NCBI GenBank assembly: GCA_930367205.1
Contig: OV884012.1
Span: forward strand, 46,583,239-46,647,238
Origin: Acanthosoma haemorrhoidale
Taxonomy: Eukaryota > Arthropoda > Insecta > Hemiptera > Acanthosomatidae
DNA: 64,000 bases
Direction of reading: 5' to 3'
Part shown: one piece after another, positions 45,615-57,800 of the stretch
Layout: the number at the start of each line of letters is the position of its first letter
Position numbering within the stretch: position 1 is the stretch's first letter
Notes under the pieces: model-generated
Told to the model about the DNA's origin: nothing
What the model saw: the letters and a program-made list of their open reading frames with translations, nothing else
Databases searched by the model: none
Program-made: the position numbers and the translations under genes

Positions 45615-46329
45615 GAAATAGCATATGATTTCGATAAATAGAAGGAATTGGTTGGGGCTTGACCTCCCATTTTTCAGCCCTAAATTTGAGGATATATTTC
45701 AGTTTTGGTTAGAAATACACTGATAAATATTTAATTTTAATAAACATATGCTTCGAGGTATTTTTCTTTTTTTTTTTATAATGATTAATAAATCTTAATT
45801 ACTTTCTTTATAAGTTTAACATACAATGGTGTGGTGCTTTACTGATACCCTATCCAATACAGTATAGTTGAAATGTTTAATCAGAAGAATAACAATTATT
45901 AATACAAATAATTAAAGAAAAAAATAATGAATTATTGATTTACTTGTTTAAATTAAATTATTGTTTTTATTAAATTCTTACTATTAAATTGTAGCTAGTT
46001 TGCGTTGAATTATTGCACTATAGTAAAATAATAGATTTAGTCCTCTTGCGGATGTATCATTTGGACAAAAATTTACAAAACTTATTATTTATTAATCAGT
46101 AGATTTATAGAGTAAGGGAAATTTTCAAAGGAAATTTTAGTTTATGAGGAAAATAAGAGTTTTAGAAATTGAATATTTAACACTTTTACAGCTAATTAAT
46201 ATACAAGTATGTGTTGTGTGAGTATAATAATTTATTTTGTCTAATTTGATCTTTTTGAGTATTTCTTTTCCTGATAAAGCTCCATGTATTAATATCGAAT
46301 TTGTACAAAATTAATTTATATTTTGGATA

Positions 46330-46523
46330 ATGATTGAATATTTTATTGAATTAGTCTGGAGACTTTCCAGGGATAGAAGGTTGTAGAACAAACATTTCAA
46401 AATTCAAAATGTACCTCAATAGTGAACATGTGGTTTATTAAAAAAAAATAATGAACTGTAATACTTAGTACACTAGTACCTGTACTGAGAAGCAATGAGC
46501 ATTGTGGAAACATATAGTTTTCT
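46330..46523 (-). mobile_element. LINE-like 3' end, copy 2
   Basis: Second copy of the 45170-45398 sequence in the same orientation, about 1.15 kb away. It ends (minus strand) AGACTAATTCAATAAAATAT followed by TCAATCATT. A roughly 30-base deletion distinguishes it from copy 1. Confidence 0.6.
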
Positions 46524-48430
46524 GTTTCAAAGTTGTTGGTTCGGTTGTGTAGGCTGACAATACGAATTTTCAATCTGTTGAATTTGTAATAGAAATTGAT
46601 AAATTATAACAGAAACATGATTATATTAATTACTCTATAATTATAAATATAAGTATGCACCTAAATACATTTAATACCTAATGAATGAAACATAGCGAAA
46701 AAACAAAACATCATCTTGCCTCTATTCTGAAGTTTCACTCCTAAGAAACTTAAGGTTACGTCAAAAGTCAAATGAGAATCGTGTACCCTTTAGCCTCCTT
46801 TTCTTTTTAAGTGAGCGCTTTATTCTTTTTTGATCAGTATACACAAGCATCATTTCATAAACCCCGACTAATTTATCTTATTTTATCCTTGCCTACCAAC
46901 CCTATAAAAATTAATCCCAAAAAGTAAATTATTTTAAAATAAAAAAAGTTATATCTAAACTTAAAATGAATTCAATATAATTCACAAGGTCGGAGTTATC
47001 CGTTACACATAACATGCCTTCGGTGTCACAAGTTATAGTTTACGAGCAGTTAAGCTCACCGTAATTTGATCGTTAAAGTTTTATGTTAAAACTATGTTGG
47101 CGGTACTGTGGCAATGGATTGCGTTTTCCCCAGCTAACCTTTAGATGTCCTTCCCTTGTGTTCCTCATGTTACGTGCATGCAAGCATTAGATTAACTTAT
47201 TAAAGTTATCCTGCTCAATTGGTTTGTCTTCATTTCGATCTCAATATTTTTTGTCTGCCTTTCATCCTGCCAAGGCTGGCGTCCAGCAAATTCCGTGTCA
47301 CCTAAATACTGGAACAATCCGCCACGTTATTAGATCATATATTTTACAATAGAGTAGAGAAATTTAATCAGAGTGGCCGGTCCATGGCCAGTCATTTATT
47401 TGAAAAAACGGCGCAACAAGACTATTTTTTTTAATAACATGATTTTTTTTTAATATACAACATTTCGAAGGATGAAATAATTTATTGTAATTAAATAACT
47501 CCACTTCTGTCTGCCACAGTTTTTTTTTTTGTTTCTAAAAATACTAGCGCTTTTGATTGCTTAAGCCATCATCCAGGTGACACGACATTAAAAACATAGC
47601 TAGATAGATATGAATCGCCAATTTTGAGGGCGATTATAACTAATAAAAAAAATAAGAACGAAGAGAAGTGAAGTTAATTATCAAGGAAAATAAAAAAATT
47701 TATTATGGTTAATATGTGAACATAGTATCTTTCCCAAACTTTTGTTAATAAATAGTTTGTTCCTCAGGCAACATCTACACAACCAGAAAAAACACTCGTC
47801 AGGATAACATTAAGTTATAATTTTAGAAATAAAAATTAGTTCATTCACTCAATGTAAAATATATACTTATTACTTAAAGGTTGTGCCATTTAAAAAAAAA
47901 GAAAAAGAAACTAATTACTAATTTAACTGAATAATTGATTTGCCTACTCTTAACACACATGGGAATTAGTTATAGCGGGAGGTTATTAAGGGTTATCAGT
48001 TCATAGGTCTGCTTTGATATGCTTAATCAGATCTGTATAGTTGCTGTCAGATATTACTACTGTATCAAATTATTTTACGGTTATTTAAACCACCATTGAC
48101 TTCTGTTGCAAAATTAAATGCATTTTTTTTATATTTTTAGTTATGTGATAGATTCCGAACGTTTACAGGGTCTGTTATTGTTTTCTTTTCATATCATTTT
48201 TGGTAAGTATAAATCAAAGGAATCTTGTTTGATAATACTGTGGTTAGCTAAAGCTGTGACATTACTATTGGATCCGTGTTGGAATAAATTATTTTTTAAC
48301 GTATTGAAACAGTCCTAAGCCAAGTTTATGATCCTTAAACGTTTTGGAACACATGTGAAGTAAATATGATACTTTTGTTATGGTATGGATCCCAATTTTT
48401 TTCTAATTATTATTACTTATTAAAAGGGCA
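46524..48430. other. AT-rich stretch, one ribozyme-like motif
   Basis: No gene seen. See 47530-47585 for a hammerhead-like motif on the minus strand. Confidence 0.5.
47530..47585 (-). ncRNA. Possible decayed hammerhead-like motif
   Basis: The minus strand reads CACCTGGATGATGGCTTAAG then CAATCAAAAGCGCTAGT. The order resembles a hammerhead core (CUGAUGA, short stem II, GAAA), in which GGATGAT and AAAA would be decayed forms. Such motifs are known in Penelope-like and other retroelements. The core residues are not intact, so activity is not expected; resemblance could be fortuitous. Confidence 0.22.
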
Positions 48431-48435
48431 AAATA

Positions 48436-48516
48436 GAGCGGGTTATCTCGGATGGTCGGGAGCCCTCGACTAAATATTGTGTAGGTCCTGGGTTCGAATA
48501 CCAGTCTTCCCAGTAC
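48436..48516 (+). repeat. tRNA-like / SINE-like fragment
   Basis: GGGTTATCTCGGATGGTCGG followed about 45 bases on by GGGTTCGAATACC, a good B box, and then CAGTCTTCCCAG. The A box is imperfect and the acceptor stem does not pair, so a SINE head or tRNA pseudogene is the likelier reading. Confidence 0.45.
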
Positions 48517-48519
48517 ATA

Positions 48520-50095
48520 TTTTTCTTTTGTTAATTATTAACAAAGGAGATAAACAATTTCCAATACAATAAAAATGTATATTTAATAAATTCTTCGAAC
48601 GAATCTACAACATTTAATTGAAAACGTTAGTTAGATTCCTTTGTTAATTCCAACAAAGTGATGATTATTTGCCATTTTGAGATCACTCCCGTACTTAAAA
48701 GAAACATAAATACTCACGTTCCGTTAAATACAACGTACGGGGAAGTACGTGCAGGCGAACAACAAGGACGAACATTATTGCTTTGTCTGAATAAAGACGT
48801 AGCCATTCGTTTTTTTGAGTGATGGTTCCAAACCATTGGTTTCAAGGCTGGTTCCGAACTGCTGGTTCTTAGGAATTAAGGTCCATTGTAAGGATGCAAA
48901 CAAAAAATAACCTAAACCTTGTTCAGTAATCACAACTTTGTTTTTAATAACCTTTTTTTTAAATGGGCGGGTGTCAAATTGTACAAGTGAGTGGTATTGG
49001 CACTGTTAAAACCAAGGATATATTTTGTATTATATAAAAGTATTACCTATTATAGTTTATAACATTTACTTATATATTTATTATAATAAAATTTCTATTT
49101 GTTAAAATGTTCAGGAGCACACATGTGCTTAGAAATGTGCGATAACCGATAAACGTAGAACTTTCAGCCCATGTTTTTCAACATTATTAATGCTACTAAA
49201 AAGTACATTAAACCCAATATACCTAATTTTTAAGGGGTTATTTGATTTTGTTTTTTCATCGTGAGTCAAGGGAAGTTTTGCAAAAATTTAAAGTTTACGT
49301 TGAGATCCTACTTGAGATTGGGAAGACATGACAAGTATAGCCATCACTATAAAACATCAATATGTGTTCATTAATTAATTAGCATTAAAAATATTATATG
49401 AAGAAGTATTCTATCGAACATGCGGATGTCTTGGTGACATGTAACTTATACATTGTTCTTTCAAACTATAATAGCCAAAAGTCAATGAAACTGCCATTGA
49501 CATTGCGTTTGCAACTTTAACTCGATCAGCGATTTTTTTAGAGGATAGGGTACATCGTAACATAACAAAACCCTTGATTATGTGATGCATCACACTTCAC
49601 TTGATTTTTTTTTAAATTATACTATAGTAGATTTACATCAAAGCGGGAGTTACTGTTAATTGTACGATATAAATTTCAACTGGATTGGTAGGATCACGTT
49701 TAGAGTATCGTTGGTTTTCCCCAAAACTAGCAGCCTCTAGCCTTGTGTCCGTATGTCTGATTTGGTGATAGTGATCTATAAAATATGTCTAATTATCATT
49801 ACAAATTACTTACTTATCATATTGAGAAGTCTGTCAAATGAATGGTAATATTTTCCAAATAACAGTACGTAATATGTATAGTGGTATTTTAGTTATCTAT
49901 AAATAAAAAAACGTCATTAAAATTGACATTGGCTCTAAATACGAAAACTCATTAAAATTGTGAGTGCGTTCACAACTGAAATTTTATAAGGGAATTTAAT
50001 CTGATATCGGAATGAGATTTGAAATAACAACAACTCCCAAAAGCCATTAGTAGAGCGATCATTGAATAATCAAAAAAATTTGTTTATACATATAA
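48520..50095. other. AT-rich stretch, no gene seen
   Basis: The 60-codon minus frame at 49411-49593 has no recognised similarity. Confidence 0.5.
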
Positions 50096-50097
50096 GT

Positions 50098-50291
50098 TTT
50101 TTTTTGTTTTTTTTCTTAGCTCTCTAATTATAAGATTAAGGATGAGGGAAAAATAAAGGGATATTTGGGTTGAGCATATCCTTGTACTAGGAGTACCTGC
50201 TTGAAGGTGGTGTAAGAGAATTAAGGAGTGTGGGAAGCCTCGGTAGAGGTTGATTGTTGCGGTACAGTGGTGAGTGTCCACTGGTGGCTCT
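50098..50291 (-). mobile_element. Family B LINE 3' end
   Basis: The reverse complement matches the family B 3' UTR: GAGCCACCAGTGGACACTCA, TGTACCGCAACAATCAACCTC, then TTCAAGCAGGTACTCC, and the terminal GAGAGCTAAGAAAAAAAACAA. It is truncated inside the 3' UTR, so no coding part remains. The 83-codon minus frame is a 3' UTR artefact. Confidence 0.85.
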
Positions 50292-50710
50292 TTAAATACC
50301 TTTATTTGAAACATATCAATTTGTTTGGACAGCATTATTAATTGGTATGAAAGAATTCATTCATACTTATGTACGATATCCTAATGAAGGATAAATAATT
50401 ATTTACCTACCATATTGACAAAACTCTCAAATTAAAGATCTCATTTTCACGATTAATGATAACTAACGATAATTTAGTGGTCTATTTTTACAAAACATTT
50501 TAACAGTCTCCCCCCGCATTGTCAGGGGGTTTTCATCCAATAATGTGATTATTTAGCACACATGGCTTACTTTTTAGAACAAACGTCTTAGTACAAACAT
50601 AAACACAAAACAAATACAATATTCCGAGGCTGTTTAAAAAGTGCTCTCTGTCTGTTCGGCGCCGAAAATTAAAAATCTATTTAAATAAGTATTATTACTG
50701 TCCCGAGGTA

Positions 50711-50750
50711 GCATAAATAGAGAGAGATGATTGGATATCGGCCAGTTCAC
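50711..50750 (+). promoter_or_regulatory. Core promoter candidate: TATA plus CAGTTC initiator
   Basis: GCATAAATAGAGAG (TATA-like, 50711-50720) and GGCCAGTTC (A at 50744) are 30 bp apart, canonical arthropod spacing. The next 180 bases are GC-rich (CTGCGGTCC, GCCGCGTCAC, GGGCACGGGG), unlike the flanks. A 60-codon frame at 50727-50909 is unrecognised. Promoter function is inferred. Confidence 0.4.
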
Positions 50751-50949
50751 GCTCTGTTTGCCCTGCGGTCCTTGGTCCAGCGCATCCAAGCTGCGTACAA
50801 TCCTATCTTAACCGTTCACTGCCTTTTTAATCCAATGGCATTGTCTCAATATTGTTTGGAGCCGCGTCACACGGGCCGATTGTTGGGCACGGGGAGTGTT
50901 CTCATCTAGGTGTAGCTGTAATAGTCCAACCTAGCCTGCGAAAAATGTG

Positions 50950-52679
50950 CTTGAAAATACTGTAGGATGCGCGGTAATAAATCGTTAGTAAATATGATTT
51001 TTCCTTTAGCTCCATGGCAACACTATTGAAGGCACGATTAATTATAGAACGTGGATAACCCATGTTCTCCGCGTCCTTTACGCATCACACATAAATTATA
51101 CCTTGATAGCTTACAGTATGACTTCTCATTTCATTTGTAAATGTATCCATGTAATTGTTATTAAATCGGATGGTTCCTTCAGGTATTTGTCAAATGTTTT
51201 ATTGTGCTGTACAATTATGGTATTTTGATATAATTGCTTCTCTGAGGCTGCTGATCTCGTTTCAGTATGCAATGCGTCTCGTTAAATGCGTACGTGTTAA
51301 AAATGTTCTGTAGTATGTGGTAGCATTCTGTCAATAATGATTGTTGTTAAATGCGTTTCCTATATCGTAAGATGCTATACAGTCCCATCGTGGTAGCATA
51401 TTTTTTTCTTAACGCTGAGTAAGTGTTGAATATTAAACTATACGTAAAGTGCTTTGCTTTAAACTTTACCTGATAATTAATTTGTTCATTAAGTATAACT
51501 CTTAAGTACTTATTAATTTGAGTGAGCTGTTACCGGCCTTGTTTTTGGCTAAAACTAATATCATTTGCAAACAAATACTATTTATATTTAAGAGAATATA
51601 CTTATTAAAACATGTCTTGATTTATTTTTTATTGCAACAGTAATCCTAACTCTTCGCCAAACTAATTAATAGTTAATCGTCTTATAGACATGGTCATTCT
51701 AACGTTCTATATACCATTATGATATTAATATCGATCAATATATTATAAGACTTAATATATTCGGGATAGCATAATGGTTAGTGATTTTATTTTTTGATGG
51801 TTAAGCTTCTGGAAAAAAAGTTTTGTTTATTCTATACACTGATAGCGTTTAATTCGAACAATAAAAATAAAATTCCCTCCATTACAAAGACGTTGATACT
51901 TATTAAAGAAAAGTTTTTTTTTCCATTTTAAAGGAGGCTGCTAAAGGTTAAGTTGGATTCAGCCTTGAAAGTAATGGCAGGGAGTGGAGCGGGAAAGTTA
52001 CATTGCGGCAGGCTCAGGGAATTTTAAATCCGTTCGTTTACCTCAAAACTTCCACCATGTAATAAAACCTCATCTTAGAAGCTGACTTAAAGATGTTACC
52101 TTTAGCCACTTCACTGCTGTCTCTTGGTGTATATTTTTTATGAAATGGCAAACGTCCCAGTTGGAAAATCCTACTAAACGAGCTTGATGTATGATCACTT
52201 TATTGGCAAAAATAATGATTTGTCGGCTATTAAAATCTTAACATTTTCATCAATCATTTAATAACATTGCAACTTGCCGATCGCATAGATCAGTGTCTTT
52301 TTTGTACTTTTCTATCCCCATATTTTTGTATAATTTCAAAAATGTTCTGTAACTTATTCAGTGGTTTGATTTATAAAACTGTCTCTATAAGAAGATGTAA
52401 TTACTATGTCGCAATAAATTAAGCACCATATAACAGTTTGATATGGAAGGATGTGGAGGAAACTAATGCTGAACCATTTAATAATGAATTAATTAGTAAT
52501 TAACTAATTAAAAAATGTTTATCAATCAAATTGCAGTTCTCATCATCTTCTCTGATAATAGATATATGGGACTACAGTAACCAAGAAGTCATTTTTCCTC
52601 TAGGAAAGGTTTGATGTGAGGTCTCAAACTTGACTTGATTATTATTGTAATAATATTATTACTAATGTCAATAGTTTCT
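50950..52679. other. AT-rich stretch, no gene seen
   Basis: GGGATAGCATAATGGTTAGTG at about 51766-51786 resembles a tRNA A box, but no B box follows. Nothing else recognised. Confidence 0.45.
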
Positions 52680-52690
52680 TATTAGCTTAG
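52680..52690. repeat. Left TSD of family A LINE copy
   Basis: TATTAGCTTAG, matched 10 of 11 by TATTAGCATAG at 53185-53195. Confidence 0.7.
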
Positions 52691-53184
52691 CTACATTCTT
52701 GAACTCATCCCTTCCAAGTTCATAAAATTCCATAGTTACCTATCCAACCACCCTAATTCCCTAGTACAGTCATTGTACTGCACCACTCATCCCTATAATC
52801 CTCCTCGGAGACTGAAACGGCAGTGGCCTCGTGACCTGCTATAAATAAGTGATAGTGGGAGTCCTGGCAATGACCAGTTTCTCTAATCATGCCCTGGGTG
52901 TCTGTGGCTCTCGCGCTCTTGGTCAGCCTCCGCTGGATCTTATCCAGTGACGCGGCTGACGTAGGAGCTCGGGGAACTTCCCAAGACTCCGCTTCCTCCT
53001 TCGCACACGAGGGAGGTGACAACCATGTGGACTTGGGGGGCCTCTGGGCTGTTTGTATATATAGTATGAATGAACGAGTGAATGAAAATTGTAAATTGGT
53101 ATGAATGAGATTATTTATCACAATTACTTATAGCCTAATCAGGCAGATTGTAATTTTATCATAATAAAGTTGTTGTATATATGA
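52691..53184 (+). mobile_element. 5'-truncated family A LINE copy
   Basis: Begins at CATTCTTGAACTCATCCCTT near the end of ORF2 and continues through CCTCGTGACCTGCTATAAAT and the 3' UTR to AATAAAGTTG with the tail TTGTATATATGA. An 11-bp TSD with one mismatch flanks it. The 122-codon minus frame at 52753-53121 is a 3' UTR shadow. Confidence 0.9.
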
Positions 53185-53195
53185 TATTAGCATAG
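53185..53195. repeat. Right TSD of family A LINE copy
   Basis: TATTAGCATAG; one difference from 52680-52690. Confidence 0.7.
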
Positions 53196-54639
53196 AACGA
53201 AAAAATATCATATTACATACCGTCATTCACAAATTCCTTCCAACCATATTATAATTTATATCATGAACTAGATCTAGGAGAAAAATAATGCCTGGTTTTT
53301 TTTCAAAATGTTTAATAAAAAATATTAATTTAGTTTTATTAAAGAATTATTAATTTTTTTCATTTGAACAATTTATTTACGTTGTAAATAGAAGAAACTT
53401 TTCTTTGATTTGACAGTAATACAAAGATATACCTGATGAAAGCGATAATGAATAAAATGTAGGATTTGTAGTAAAAAGTGACTAAAAATCAACAATAGAA
53501 TCTTTACTCACAAAGCTGTGCACATGAATAATTGAATAAGGCTACCTTCAGTCTAAACAGATAAACACATAAAGGAGAATGGTATTAAAATTTTGTTTAC
53601 TAAAAGTTTGATAAACTTGTCCATGTTGTTGTTTGGATTGGTTAATAAATACTTCATTTTTATCAGTGTAAACCTTTGAAATGAATAAACTTGTGCGTAG
53701 AGAAAATTAAATATTCACTGAATTATGGCAAGACCATTGATCCTTGGATTTACCAATTCGTTTTGATTGATCATTCATGTATGCCATTTAAAAACGATGA
53801 TTTACATGATCCTGCTTGTATCGTTACTCCCAACTTGTCGTTTGACATTTTTTACTGCAGCTGTTAGCAGGACAGTCGTCATTCAGTGGTTGTTCAACCA
53901 GTTACGGCAATAAAGTGACGCGAGGTTCATAGTCGTAATATGGACATCAATTGCACTTCATCGTAGCGCATTGGTCAGGCCTCCGCTGATTGGTTAGGTG
54001 TCCGGTGGGTTTAAAAAAAAAAATTAAAAAATACAAACAGAAAAACAAAAAGGAGAGAAGGCGCTGGAATGATCGTAATGGACACGGAGGTGAGGCAACT
54101 ATGCCGTACCTATACCTCGTCAGCGACCCCCCCCCCCCAGGCTTGGGATCGTTTCCTCTCATCCCAGTCCAAGAGGCCCAAGTGTATTTTTTTTTAAACC
54201 GATTACTTCTCGTGTCGTAGGGATTCTGCACATACCGCTGTTCATTGCTATTTACTGCCTTACCCTCCCCATATCTTCACCGGGGAAATGAATGTCCATT
54301 CTCTAGCAAAAGGGATATATTTTAGCTTACAAAAAAAATTCGTTATCTCCTGGAACTGAGGCTACGTGGAGACGAATTTTTTACCGAATTCTCTTTTAGC
54401 CGACCTACTAATAAACATGTTTTTCAAAGCGTGGAGAACCCTAAGTGTAAATGTTTCTAGGTTCCAGGCTATATCAGATAAGAGTATTTCCAACCAAGAC
54501 TTCCTGTTTGACCAAACAAAATAGAACTCAACAAGAATGTCTTAAACTGATTGAGACTTAAAAAGACAGTCACAAATTTATTTTGACCACCCGATTGTGG
54601 GTACCACATATGGTCTAACTGTTGCATGACATTGAAAAC
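53196..54639. other. Intergenic stretch, no gene seen
   Basis: AT-rich to about 53830. 53940-54240 is less AT-rich with an A-rich run and an 11-base C run (54127-54137), possibly a degraded repeat, but no family is recognised. Confidence 0.45.
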
Positions 54640-56330
54640 AAGCTACTTAATAAAGAAATTAATTTAAATGACACAACAAGCTATCTTGTTCCCCCTTCGG
54701 AATCCCTCAAAGAGAGGCGACCACCCAGCCCACTATCGCCCAATCAGTCTCCTCCCTCACATGTGGAAGATTCTCGAAAAGATAATACTGAGCTACCTGA
54801 AGGAGTTCTGTTCGGAAAATGCTTTTTTTTTTGTCTGTACGAGCAGACAGGTTTTCAGGCTCACCTAAGTACAAAAAATCTACTTGTGAAGGTACAGACG
54901 GAAGCCATCCTCGGTATCAACAAGAACACACCAACTGCTATGATCTCGATGGACTGCACGCAGGCTTTCGACTCAGTGCCCCACGGGATGCTGTGCCGAC
55001 AGCTTTGCGACTGGGAATGCCCAGAGCAGCTGTACACCATGTTGGTTTCCTTCTTGAAGAACAAATCGGTGAAGGTTACGGGTAGGTGATTGCCTCTCTA
55101 ACCCATTCCCTCTGACTTGTGGAGTTCCTCAAGGTGCGGTTCAGTCTCCGGTGCTTTCAGCATGACACATCTGAAATTGTTGGGACAAACTATAACAACG
55201 CTACGGTATTCGCTTTCGCCGACGACATGGCGGTTTACAGCAGCAGCACGAGTGCACAAAGAGCTCTTACACATGCCGAGTCCGTTTGTAACGTAATCAG
55301 TGACAGACTGGGCATGTTAAACATCAGCGTAAACGCCGGGACGATTGACTGCGTAGTCTTCTTCCTCCAAAAGGGGGAAAAAAGCCTTGCCAAAATCATA
55401 TAGTATAGGAGAGCAAGAGTAGTTACCAGCTTTCTCCATTTCTCTACTCATTTTAATAATTAAATAGAAAAAGTACGACACAGGTCTTACCGGCTTCACC
55501 ATTGGCTAACTTCACCCAACCTGTCGCTTTGTCTCAAACTGATCATCAATAAATGTGCCCTCCTGCCAGCTCTGCTGTACGGTGCCCCTCTATTTATCCA
55601 CTTGACTGACAATACAGCCAAATGTCTCCAACAATTCCACAATGGAATCATGCGAAAAAAGAGGTTAATGAACGCTGACCTGCACCCGTTGCTTGGTGTG
55701 CTGTCTGTGGGTGAGTTCATCCGCCGGATACAGACCAGTACTCTCCCTCACATGGGGAAGATTCTCGAAAATATAATACTTACTACCTGAAGGGGTTCTG
55801 TTCGGAAAATGCTACCATTCCGTAAGAGCAGAGAGGTTTTCAGGCTCATCTGAGTACAGAACATCCACTTGTGAAGGTACACAGACTGACAGACAGACAG
55901 ATAGACAGAACGCTTACCTGCACCCGTAGCTTGGTGTGCCGTCGGTGGGTGCGTTCATCCGCCGGAGAAATCAAGTTTTTTGACTCGTGGCAGCACCTAA
56001 CCAACGCAGTGTTTAACACTATGACCCCACTACCTCTTCCGAATAGATGGCAGCAGACGGTCGAGGAAAAATTAGGTTAAGAATTAGTACGTAAGTTACT
56101 TAGTTTTATCAAAAAGGTGAGCCCTATCACTTTTATTTGTCAGTTTAGTCCAGTCACAATAATGGGTATCATTATACTTGTTTATTCCATTATATAGTTT
56201 GTATAAAATAACAAAACCTGTATATAATGGAGCGACGCTACAGGAAATACAAAAATAATATGTAAATAGATTCACCTGAGGATCTATAATTGTATATAAT
56301 TATCCGTAAATTTCAAGGGGCTGGGGAAAA
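54640..56330 (+). mobile_element. Family C LINE copy with polymerase region, internally rearranged
   Basis: The longest family C copy. Frames give HYRPISLLPHMWKILEKIIL (RT start), STKNLLVKVQTEAI, then SMDCTQAFDSVPHGM (palm aspartate), CGVPQGAVQSP and FAFADDMAVYSS (catalytic FADD at about 55210-55225), then a thumb ending NADLHPLLGVLSVGEFIRR. About 55742-55888 then repeats the RT-start region of 54751-54902, followed by a (GACA)n patch and a second thumb end (55911-56080). Stops and frameshifts throughout make it dead. The 3' UTR ends GGGGCTGGGGAAAAAAAAAAA near 56338. Confidence 0.85.
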
Positions 56331-56388
56331 AAAAAAAAGATCTATCGTATTTATTGGGGTGGGTCTTTTTTTTTAAGTCATTAAGTCT

Positions 56389-57323
56389 CACAACAAACGG
56401 TGGCCATCATTTCCCGGGTAGATTTTCATTGAGTTTTCTGTTTAATTATAAATTTTACATCATTTTAAAAACAAATATATTGTCCACATGTCGCAACATG
56501 AAATGGACTGTTGTTCAGAAAGGATAGTATTCTTACATAGATTAGTTCAATAGTCACCTTTTTCAATTAAAATTAACATGTTTAAATGAATAAAACCGGG
56601 GTGAGGGAAGATGTAGGAGACCAGCATTTATTGATTATGGATGCACCCTATTTTTTTTTTTAGTTACTGAAAATTTATACAAAAACAAAATTCAGTGATT
56701 ACTCTATTTCATAAAATTGAGAAAAAAATGTTTTCATGATAGATTTTGTGTATATTAAAAAAGGTGCCATTTGACCATGAGAACGGTACTTATATCATGA
56801 AACCATAATAAATTCACCTGAATCACATAAACACTCATAAATACAAAACATAAACAAGAATGGTTTCATACCAATGAATTAAAATTGTTATGATTGCGAA
56901 ACGTGTAAGTAATATATTTAAAACGGCACTTGGAAGAGGTGATCCAACTTAAGATAAGCACAGGAAATTAAACCAATGGTTCACAAGGAAGGTCAAAGTA
57001 GTAGTAACAAATTTAATAATGTTCTTTTTCACAAAAGCGCCATCATTAAGCGGCTTTTGTTTCGGAAGAGGGTTAAATATTTCATCAAGAGCTATCTTAA
57101 TTTATCTAATCCTCTCCCCCCTCCCCCTCAAGTTCTTTGTTTCCACAGGCAATTGCCCTAGTTCCTACCAGACAAGTCATTATTGTACATTAGGAGCCTT
57201 TCTGAATGTTTCATTTTGCGACATGTGGACAGTATATTAATATTTAAAATGATATAAAATTTATAATAAAACAGAACACTCAATGAAAATCTACCCGGGA
57301 AATGATGGCCACCGTTTGTTGTG
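56389..57323. mobile_element. Non-autonomous DNA element with 78-bp TIRs, 935 bp
   Basis: The left arm (56389-56466) and inverted right arm (57246-57323) both start CACAACAAACGGTGGCCATC and differ at only 3 of 78 positions, so the element is recent. The interior is AT-rich with no transposase; the overlapping 61- and 73-codon frames (56976-57240) are unrecognised. TTAA lies 4 bp outside the left end and about 1-2 bp outside the right end, but no clean TSD of 8 or 9 bp is seen, so the superfamily is open. Confidence 0.82.
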
Positions 57324-57785
57324 CTTTAAATTTACTTTTGGACTAATCAAAATGCGAAGATTGATTCAATAGGTTATAACGCTTTCAGATACCCGTCCTA
57401 TCTTACAATCTTGGGGCTTACCTGAAAAAAATATTTATGTCTCAATAACTACCATATTGATAATGCTATATCAAATTTATATGAAAGTCTTTATTTTAAT
57501 AAAATTTAGGTTAACTACTTTAATAACTGGTAGAGCAGTGAAAGGAGGACTCGAGTCACAGACGCTCAGGATTTCTCACTCACAACGACACAATATTTAC
57601 AACAAGTCTGGGGGCAACATCGTACAATTTAATTCAAGGACATATCAAGCAGGTTAGTTTCGAGGTTCGAATTAAAGTTTCAAAACAACATAAGTCTGCC
57701 ACCTTAGAACAGAAGATTTTCGGAATTCCAGCCATCGAAATTTGGTTTACTAAGTGTAAAATGATCATTTTAAGACGCCTTATTC

Positions 57786-57800
57786 TTATAATTATTAACA
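57786..57800. repeat. Left TSD of family A LINE copy
   Basis: TTATAATTATTAACA, matched perfectly over 15 bp by 58466-58480. Confidence 0.85.

Noticed and set aside
45178..46523. Direct repeats read as LTRs of one element
   Set aside because: Both units end in a polyadenylation signal and short tail on the minus strand, lack TG...CA or AGTTA...TAACT ends, and no polymerase or integrase lies between them.
48436..48516. Functional tRNA gene
   Set aside because: A good B box but no pairing acceptor or anticodon arm; listed only as a SINE-like fragment.
53947..54231. 94-codon minus frame and overlapping 76-codon plus frame
   Set aside because: Low-complexity Lys- and Phe-rich translation caused by A and T runs; both strands open, no motif.
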